Positions 51,239-56,612 of a stretch of DNA of 56,612 nucleotides are shown here, piece after piece. The notes beneath the pieces are model-generated. The model saw nothing but the letters and a program-made list of their open reading frames with translations. It made no database searches and was not told the DNA's origin. Positions within the stretch are counted from its first letter, which is position 1. Every line of letters begins with the position of its first letter. This DNA is from SOKG01 sp964502665 (GTDB lineage: Bacteria > Chloroflexota > Dehalococcoidia > SZUA-161): contig CAZCXP010000002.1 in NCBI GenBank assembly GCA_964502665.1, positions 1-56,612 on the forward strand, read 5' to 3'. The translations under genes were made by a program, and so were the position numbers.

Positions 51239-52972
51239 GTGGTGAGGCAAATGACTGAGAAGGCAAAAAGCAGCTACTTCGAGAAGTCAGAGAGGCAGGA
51301 GACCTGGTCGGGCATCCCAGTGAAACCAGTGTACACTCCCAAGGATATCAGTGGCATCAAGTATGCTCAGAGGACGGGCGACCCTGGCCATTACCCCTTC
51401 ACCAGAGGCATCTATGAAAACATGTACCGAGGCCGGCTATGGAGCCGACGCCAGATCACTGGCTGCTCCACTCCCAGGCTGACCAACGAGCGGCTGAAAT
51501 ACCTTATCAGCCAGGGGGAGACCGCCATCAACGTCATCTGCGACCAGCCCACTCAGATCCAGATCGACTCTGACCATCCCTGGGCTGAGGGCAGCGTGGG
51601 CCGCTCGGGCGTCCCCGTCACTACAATGCAGGATGTGTGGACAATCCTGGACGGGATACGCCTGGATGAGACGAGCACCATGCTCACTGCGCACTCGCCC
51701 CTTACCCTCCCCTCCTACCTGCTGTTGGCCGACCACCAAGGGGTCCCTTACTCAGAGCTCAGGGTGAGCGGGGTGATCACCCCGCCGACGGTCTCGGCGC
51801 CGGTGTGCCTGTACGGCGGCCGCCTATCAGCCGACCAACAGGGAATCCCCTGGACCGCAGTCGGCACGCACGGCAGCGATCTCCTGTCGTCGGTGCAGCA
51901 GAAGAGAATGAAGGAGTTCGCAGACAAGATCGAGTTTCTGATCGCTAGGAACTGTGACAAAATGTATCCGGCTAACTTCAATGGCTACATCATCAGAGAA
52001 ACCGGGGTCGGAGCTGTCGAGGAGGTGGCGTGGGAGTTCGCCAGAGCATTCGAGTCTTTCGATATGCTCACCAGGCGCGGGCTGGACATCGACCAGGTAG
52101 CTCCCAAGGTGAGCTTCACTTTTAGCGCCATGATCGACCTCTTTGAGGAGATAGTCAAGTTCCGAGCAGCGAGAAGGGTATGGGCGCGTAACCTTAAGGA
52201 GAGATATGGCGCCACCGCCCCCCGCTCATTGCAGCTCAAGTTCCATGTCAACACCGCGGGAGTCATGATGGAGCGCCAGCAGCCGATGATCAACATTGTG
52301 CGTGCCGCCTACGGCGCGCTGGCCGCCGTGCTTGCAGGCACTCAGTCCCTTCAAGTTGCTGGCTATGACGAGGCCATCGCTATCCCCACTGAGGAGGCAG
52401 CCACCATCGGCCTGAGGACCCAGCAGATACTGGCCTACGAGACCGGAGTCGCCACCGTGGCCGATCCCCTGGCCGGCTCCTACTATGTGGAGAGCCTCAC
52501 CGAGAAGATGGACGAGGAGATGCAGAAGGTCATCGATACCATCGATGAGATGGGCGGCATGTCGGCGGCGGTGGTCAACGGCTACATAGACAGGGAGATG
52601 GAGAAGGCCTGGCTCAAGTACCAGCAGGAGGTGGAGGACAAGAAACGGATTGTCGTCGGCGTCAATGAGTTCACCGTCCCCGAGGAGGAAGACGCTGACG
52701 TGGAAGCCTACCACCACCAGGTGGACTTCGACCTGGTGCATCGCTACATCGAGGACCTCAAGGAGTTCAAGCGCACCCGCTCCCAGGCCAGGGCGAGGAA
52801 GGCCCTGGAAGACCTGCGCCGGGCCGTTGAGACCGATGACCCCGAGATCATCTGTTTCGAGATGGAGTGCTGCAAGGCCAACTGCACCACCGGCGAGGTT
52901 GCCGGCGTCAAGAGGATGGGCGTGGGCCTCCCCTATGACACAATGGGGGTGCTGGAATACCCCTTCGACTAG
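51239..52972 (+). CDS. Divergent acyl-CoA mutase catalytic subunit (methylmalonyl-CoA mutase family)
   Basis: 577 residues (an ATG at 51251 is an alternative start). Family features: TWSGIPVKPVY, GDPGHYPFTRGIYENMYRGRLWSRRQ, QIDSDHPWAEGSVGRSGV, PTEEAATIGLRTQQILAYETGV and DPLAGSYYVESLT. Active-site regions differ: RQ-YAGFST of classical enzymes is RQITGCST, and ISGYH is NGYII, so the usual substrate Tyr and His are both Ile. The GTIQND..TYIYPP region is replaced too. Two bp after the B12 subunit, so a heteromeric mutase; substrate probably not methylmalonyl-CoA. Confidence 0.88.
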   Translation: MVRQMTEKAKSSYFEKSERQETWSGIPVKPVYTPKDISGIKYAQRTGDPGHYPFTRGIYENMYRGRLWSRRQITGCSTPRLTNERLKYLISQGETAINVICDQPTQIQIDSDHPWAEGSVGRSGVPVTTMQDVWTILDGIRLDETSTMLTAHSPLTLPSYLLLADHQGVPYSELRVSGVITPPTVSAPVCLYGGRLSADQQGIPWTAVGTHGSDLLSSVQQKRMKEFADKIEFLIARNCDKMYPANFNGYIIRETGVGAVEEVAWEFARAFESFDMLTRRGLDIDQVAPKVSFTFSAMIDLFEEIVKFRAARRVWARNLKERYGATAPRSLQLKFHVNTAGVMMERQQPMINIVRAAYGALAAVLAGTQSLQVAGYDEAIAIPTEEAATIGLRTQQILAYETGVATVADPLAGSYYVESLTEKMDEEMQKVIDTIDEMGGMSAAVVNGYIDREMEKAWLKYQQEVEDKKRIVVGVNEFTVPEEEDADVEAYHHQVDFDLVHRYIEDLKEFKRTRSQARARKALEDLRRAVETDDPEIICFEMECCKANCTTGEVAGVKRMGVGLPYDTMGVLEYPFD

Positions 52973-53109
52973 CGGCAAGTGGGGTCACTACGCTCAAGCG
53001 CCCTGGAATCGTCTTGTCTAAGCTCCTCCGGCAACTGCAATGACGCGCAGCCGTCACCTTCCGTCACCCACCTCTTCCAGCCGCACTTGTGGATAGACAT
53101 ATGGTTAGG

Positions 53110-53137
53110 TTGACAAACTCCGAAAGTGTGGTATTAT
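53110..53137 (+). promoter_or_regulatory. Sigma-70 promoter upstream of the zinc-ribbon gene
   Basis: TTGACA (53110-53115), 16 bp, TATTAT (53132-53137). Perfect -35 hexamer; leaves a leader of about 105 nt before the ATG at 53250. Confidence 0.7.
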
Positions 53138-53249
53138 ATACAAGACACCTGTTAGAAGTTTGCGATTCCCCAACCTGTCCGGCCACCAGCCATTCCCCAG
53201 GCCATGGATGATCAGACTCCCACCAGGTAACAAACAAAGGAGGTCATCC

Positions 53250-53549
53250 ATGGAGTACGTGGACAAAACCCTGACTTGCGCCGATTGTGGCTTGAATTTC
53301 ACCTTTGGCGCTGGCGAGCAAGAGTTCTACGCCAGCAAAGGCTTTGAGAACGAGCCCGGTCGCTGTCCTGAGTGCCGAGCAGCCAGAAAACAAAATCGCT
53401 TTGGCAACAATCATGGCGGCGGCTACCGGCAAAGGCAGATGTATTCCGCCGTCTGTGCCTCTTGTGGCAAAGACTGCGAAGTACCCTTCGAGCCCCGAAA
53501 CGGGCGACCCGTGTACTGCTCAGACTGCTACGCTCCGGTCAGGCGGTAG
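53250..53549 (+). CDS. Zinc-ribbon protein with two CxxC pairs
   Basis: 99 residues from ATG 53250 with AAAGGAGG upstream. CADCGLNFTF, then RCPECRAARKQ (first ribbon, about 9-45), a Gly/Asn-rich linker, and CASCGKDCEVPFEP with YCSDCYAPVRR (second ribbon). This two-ribbon layout, with the FxxGEQEFY segment, is a common small family in Chloroflexota and other anaerobes, probably nucleic-acid or protein binding. Monocistronic with its own promoter. Confidence 0.85.
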   Translation: MEYVDKTLTCADCGLNFTFGAGEQEFYASKGFENEPGRCPECRAARKQNRFGNNHGGGYRQRQMYSAVCASCGKDCEVPFEPRNGRPVYCSDCYAPVRR

Positions 53550-53907
53550 CTACAAGAGAGGAGCAGTTACCTGCTGATCCTACCAGGATCGCTTTGACTG
53601 AGTTAGGCTGAGGATATGGGCAGATGGGAATGGTGCCCAATTCCTCTTTTTCACCAATCATGTAATGTGCATGCCAACATATTCTTTGCTGTTACCACTT
53701 TTGCGCGCTTACCCTTAAAGTGCGCTTGAGTTTATTTGACCCGGATCTGCCAACAATAATCCGAATCGTGCGCATAGCCACAATATCGCAACTGCTGATG
53801 GACAGCCGATCGAGGTGTGGCGCCTTCCGTGAGGGTGGGGGTAATGGCAGATAACCGATCGCAGTCGTTTGCAGCAGTTTTTCCATTCTATTTGAGGGAG
53901 GTTTGAG
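53550..53907. other. Intergenic region
   Basis: Nothing firm: a weak TTGACC with no matching -10 element, and no ORF with support. Confidence 0.4.
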
Positions 53908-54114
53908 GTGGGAAATGAGCGCGAGACACTTCATGATGACGATTGCAGGGAGTGTATTCATCACTGGTTAATAGATGAGAGGAATTTCGGTGTGTGCAAG
54001 AAGTGCGGAGCGATGAGGCAGTTTGCCCGTTCATGGAGCCCCGCAATCATCCAAAAGGCTTGGGGCAATGAGGCGAATAGGGTGCAGCATAGCGTTCCTG
54101 GCACCAAAAGCTGA
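53908..54114 (+). CDS. Small CxxC zinc-finger protein
   Basis: 68 residues from GTG 53908 (GAGGGAGGTTTGAG upstream). DCRECIHHWLIDERNFGVCKKCG gives two CxxC pairs 15 residues apart with His in between, and RQFARSW follows; an uncharacterised small zinc-ribbon type. The tail (from about 50) is poorly structured. It precedes the RRM protein by 54 bp. Confidence 0.65.
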   Translation: MGNERETLHDDDCRECIHHWLIDERNFGVCKKCGAMRQFARSWSPAIIQKAWGNEANRVQHSVPGTKS

Positions 54115-54168
54115 CGTTTTGTCCGCACTGATATGCTAACTGGTCTTTTGCCCAAAGAAGGGAGCAAT

Positions 54169-54516
54169 TTGAATATCCATGTAGGAAATCTAGCGCCTGA
54201 AGTCACTGAAGAAGAGTTGCGGCGAACCTTTGAACCATTTGGGCAAGTTGCAACAGTCAGGATAGTCACGGACAGGTACAGCGGCGTATCCAAAGGCTTT
54301 GGCTTCGTAGAGATGTCAGACAAAGCCGAAGCTCAAGCTGCCATCGAAGGTGTGAACATGAAGGAGTTGGCTGGGCGCACGCTTGATGTCGGTGAAGCAC
54401 ACCCTCCGCGTGCAGGCGGAAGGAATAACAGGACCCCTGGTGGTGGGGGCGGGGGCAGGCCGGGCCGTGGTGGGGGAGGTGGCTGGTCAGGTGGGGGTAG
54501 ACGGCGATCTTTCTAA
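54169..54516 (+). CDS. RRM-type RNA-binding protein with Gly-rich tail
   Basis: 115 residues from TTG 54169 (AAGGGAGC upstream; ATG 54133 is an alternative). RNP2 is NIHVGNLAP and RNP1 is KGFGFVEM, with both aromatic positions in RNP1 kept. A Gly/Arg-rich tail (about 85-115) follows, as in cyanobacterial and other bacterial RRM proteins induced by cold. It binds single-stranded RNA in the cytoplasm. Confidence 0.92.
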   Translation: MNIHVGNLAPEVTEEELRRTFEPFGQVATVRIVTDRYSGVSKGFGFVEMSDKAEAQAAIEGVNMKELAGRTLDVGEAHPPRAGGRNNRTPGGGGGGRPGRGGGGGWSGGGRRRSF

Positions 54517-54751
54517 GTTGCGAAGGCACCACAGCCGAAAGGTTGGAGCTTCTAGCAGGGCGCGTAGCCCACATCAGAATCCCATGGGGAAATATTCGTT
54601 TCTTCATGGGCTTCTTTATGTTACAAAGGAACATTATTGGCAACTCTAAGTTTGGAAGTGTTACAATAATCGGGGGCAGGGCACGCCCGCGCAGCAGCCG
54701 CAGAGAAACACGAGCCGATGGACCGGCAGACTGCTCGAGGAGGACCCAACG

Positions 54752-56128
54752 ATGATAGTGGATAGACTCAGGGAGATTGTGGGAACAAGCTGGGTCACTA
54801 CCGAAGAAGAGAGAATCATAGACTACCTGACTGACGAGACAGCGCCGGGGATCAAGCCCCAGCCGGCCACGGAGGTGGTCCTGGTGAAGCCCGCGGACGC
54901 TGAGGAAATCAGCAGAATCCTCAAGCTCGCCAACGAGGAGAGAATCCCCGTGTTTCCCCGAGGCGGCGGGACGGGACTGTGCGGGGGCGCTATCCCGACC
55001 CGGGATGGCATCGTACTGTCGCTTGAGAGACTGAAAGCGGTTCATGTCGACAATGATAATCTGATGGCAGTCGTGGAGGCCGGAGCCACGCTTGGAGAGC
55101 TGCAGAGCAGAGCCGAGGAAGCGGGTCTGTTCTTTCCACCACACCCCGGCGACGAAAGCGCGCAGGTAGGCGGGCTTGTCGCGTGCAACGCCGGCGGCGC
55201 ACGCGCGGTGAAATACGGCGTCATGAGAAACTACGTCCGGGGCCTCGAAGTCGTCATGCCTACGGGTGAGGTGGTGAACATGGGTGGGAAGCTGATAAAG
55301 GACAATACCGGATACAGTCTCATGCATCTGTTGATAGGCAGCGAGGGAACGCTGGGCGTCATCACAAAGGCGGTCCTGCGGTTGTTCCCCCACCCCCCTG
55401 CGTCGGCTACAATGATCGTGCCTTTCCACGATCGCCACGACGCCATCCGCACCGTCCCGCGAATCCTCCAGAGCGGGATCATTCCGCTGGCAATAGAGTA
55501 CATGGACCGCGCCGCAGCCGAAGCCTCCGCTGACAGCCTGAGCATGGACTGGCCCTCCAAGGCTGGCAGCGCATTCCTGATGATAATAGTCGAAGGCAGC
55601 AGCGAAGAGGAGATGCTCTCGGCCTGCGCAAGGTTCTCCGATATCTGCCAGGGATGCGGCGGCCTTGAGCCCGTGGTAGGTGAGAGCAAGAAGAAGCAGG
55701 CGGACATCCTGAAGATCAGAAGCAACGTTTACCTCGCGGCCAAGCCCTATATCGCAGACGCTCTGGACATAGCCGTGCCCCCCGCCAGCATGGCGGACCT
55801 CATGGACGCCATAGACGCCGTGGCGCAGCGTTTCGGCACCGCCATTCCGATGCTCGGCCACGCCGGAGACGGCAATCTTCACCCGGCACTGCTGATGGAC
55901 CTCGCCGCGGGCGATGGGAGCAAGCTCAGACAAGCCAAGCGGGCGATCTACGAGGAGACCCTGAAGTTGGGAGGAACGATGACTGCGGAGCACGGGCTGG
56001 GCAAGGTCAGGCCGCCGGACCTCGACATATTCCTTGATGAGAAAAGAATCGACCTCATGCGCGGCATAAAGCAGGTTTTCGACCCCAACGGCATACTCAA
56101 TCCGGGGTGCGTCCTGGGCACGGAATAG
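54752..56128 (+). CDS. FAD-linked oxidase, GlcD / D-lactate dehydrogenase family
   Basis: 458 residues. PCMH-type FAD domain (about 35-215): FPRGGGTGLCGGA, FPPHPGDESAQVGGLVACNAGG and LIGSEGTLGVIT; the C-terminal substrate domain ends HAGDGNLHP and MTAEHGLGKVRP, with His residues for metal and substrate. It oxidises a 2-hydroxy acid such as glycolate or D-lactate. The iron-sulfur partner (GlcF-like) is not adjacent. It stands alone downstream of the RRM gene. Confidence 0.9.
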   Translation: MIVDRLREIVGTSWVTTEEERIIDYLTDETAPGIKPQPATEVVLVKPADAEEISRILKLANEERIPVFPRGGGTGLCGGAIPTRDGIVLSLERLKAVHVDNDNLMAVVEAGATLGELQSRAEEAGLFFPPHPGDESAQVGGLVACNAGGARAVKYGVMRNYVRGLEVVMPTGEVVNMGGKLIKDNTGYSLMHLLIGSEGTLGVITKAVLRLFPHPPASATMIVPFHDRHDAIRTVPRILQSGIIPLAIEYMDRAAAEASADSLSMDWPSKAGSAFLMIIVEGSSEEEMLSACARFSDICQGCGGLEPVVGESKKKQADILKIRSNVYLAAKPYIADALDIAVPPASMADLMDAIDAVAQRFGTAIPMLGHAGDGNLHPALLMDLAAGDGSKLRQAKRAIYEETLKLGGTMTAEHGLGKVRPPDLDIFLDEKRIDLMRGIKQVFDPNGILNPGCVLGTE

Positions 56129-56163
56129 TCAGGCTGGGTGATTTCACACGCTGTTTGACACAG

Positions 56164-56182
56164 CATCGGGCGTCTTCCGATG
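56164..56182 (+). terminator. Weak hairpin after the FAD oxidase gene
   Basis: CATCGG (56164-56169) and CCGATG (56177-56182) form a 6-bp stem with a 7-nt loop, 35 bp after the stop. No T-run. Confidence 0.3.
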
Positions 56183-56197
56183 AGTAGACACAGCGTT

Positions 56198-56262
56198 TGA
56201 GGCCGATAACCCCGAGACCCTCTGTTTCGAGATGAAATGCTGGAATACCCCTTCGACTAGCG
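56198..56262 (+). pseudogene. Decayed remnant of the mutase gene 3' end
   Basis: Similar to the end of the mutase gene: CCCCGAGACCCTCTGTTTCG matches 52838-52864, then the sequence jumps to GCTGGAATACCCCTTCGACT (56238-56257), identical to 52951-52970. The intervening 85 bp are deleted. A second copy of the mutase 3' end therefore existed here. Confidence 0.7.
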
Positions 56263-56336
56263 CCAAATCCGCTTTCCCGCATGGGGCAAATAGGGGGCCA
56301 TCTTTTCGGAAACAGCTAAGCGATAGCTAACAGGCA

Positions 56337-56412
56337 CATTAGCAAGCTAATGAACATTTTGCATGAAAATATTGCAATATTACTTGACAATATTATAATT
56401 ATATGTTAAAAT
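56337..56412 (+). promoter_or_regulatory. Strong promoter with two palindromes before the last gene
   Basis: TTGACA (56384-56389), 17 bp, TAAAAT (56407-56412) is a near-consensus sigma-70 promoter. Two palindromes precede it: CATTAGC-AA-GCTAATG (56337-56352) and AATATTGCAATATT (56368-56381), the latter abutting the -35 box, likely operators. The region is markedly AT-rich compared with the rest. Confidence 0.7.
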
Positions 56413-56440
56413 GCAAAGCAATGTTGCCGCAATGAGGTTT

Positions 56441-56612
56441 ATGATGGATGACAGACAAAAGGAAAAAATCCAACGATATCTAAAGAATGCGAGCCGTTTT
56501 CTTTGGGGTCTACCACGTGGCAATCAAACAGAGACCTATAGCTGGTTGCGCGCAAATGGTTATGACTTTGATAAGGGAACATATACCCACGTACTTATTC
56601 AACTACTCCAGA
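56441..56612 (+). CDS. Unknown protein, 3' cut by window end
   Basis: An open frame with several possible ATG codons (56432, 56441, 56444); GAGG at 56434-56437 favours 56441 or 56444. Visible residues: MMDDRQKEKIQRYLKNASRF then LWGLPRGNQTETYSWLRANG and YDFDKGTYTHVLIQLLQ. No domain recognised. Codon use and base composition are AT-rich, unlike the upstream genes, which suggests recent transfer. Confidence 0.5.
   Translation, partial: MMDDRQKEKIQRYLKNASRFLWGLPRGNQTETYSWLRANGYDFDKGTYTHVLIQLLQ

Noticed and set aside
54266..55993. 575-codon minus-strand frame
   Set aside because: Antisense shadow of the RRM and GlcD-like genes; no domain features.
1..56612. CRISPR arrays, rRNA genes, insertion sequences
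   Set aside because: No regularly spaced repeats, rRNA signature or transposase coding sequence seen on reading both strands.

Overview
The window looks like part of a draft or metagenome-derived scaffold: it has two runs of 100 N, and one is flanked by a 55-bp duplicated contig end. Gene content points to a strict anaerobe with H2-centred energy metabolism, most likely an uncultured Chloroflexota (Dehalococcoidia-like) bacterium. That placement is inference from gene families (Hdr/Mvh and Hox hydrogenases, GAF/PAS kinases with NarL-type regulators, many small CxxC proteins); there is no rRNA or other phylogenetic marker here.

Layout. 1-6.2 kb: a GAF-PAS histidine kinase (5' cut by the window), an ECF sigma factor overlapping a FecR-type membrane protein, and a GAF/HD-GYP protein whose C-terminus is frameshifted. 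6.2-7.3 kb: mostly non-coding, with a 56-aa SEC-C protein. 7.3-14.9 kb (minus): a five-gene NAD(P)-linked [NiFe] hydrogenase operon (Hox type) whose flavin subunit is fused to a GltD/NfnB-like module. 15.3-23 kb: a Cys-rich protein, two NarL-type regulator/membrane kinase pairs and a TSUP permease. 23.3-24.6 kb: four tandem single-TM micro-proteins and a zinc ribbon. 24.9-34.4 kb: hdrCBA-mvhDGA plus maturation genes (protease, short HypA, HypC), a DMT permease and a DUF6390 protein. HdrA and MvhD each have an in-frame UGA followed by a SECIS-like hairpin, so both are probably selenoproteins. 34.4-39.2 kb: a third NarL-type regulator with only the tail of its kinase left, a second regulator/kinase set, and two more micro-proteins of the same family. 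39.5-48 kb (minus): a surface-glycan or modified-peptide type cluster (HprK-like kinase, two radical SAM proteins, Gfo/Idh/MocA dehydrogenase, split GT2, tandem nucleotidyltransferase, another GT). 48.6-56.1 kb: sulfotransferase-like protein, DUF362 protein, divergent B12-dependent acyl-CoA mutase, zinc-ribbon proteins, an RRM protein and a GlcD-like FAD oxidase. The last 250 bp are AT-rich and begin an unknown gene.

The main integrating signal is a repeated promoter architecture built on AGGCAT/ATGCCT half-sites with almost fixed spacing. It lies upstream of the hox operon, the TSUP gene, both micro-protein clusters, the hdr-mvh operon and one kinase operon, and a looser form precedes a NarL-type regulator. 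This suggests one regulon tying H2/heterodisulfide electron flow, the paralogous sensors and an undescribed family of membrane micro-proteins together.
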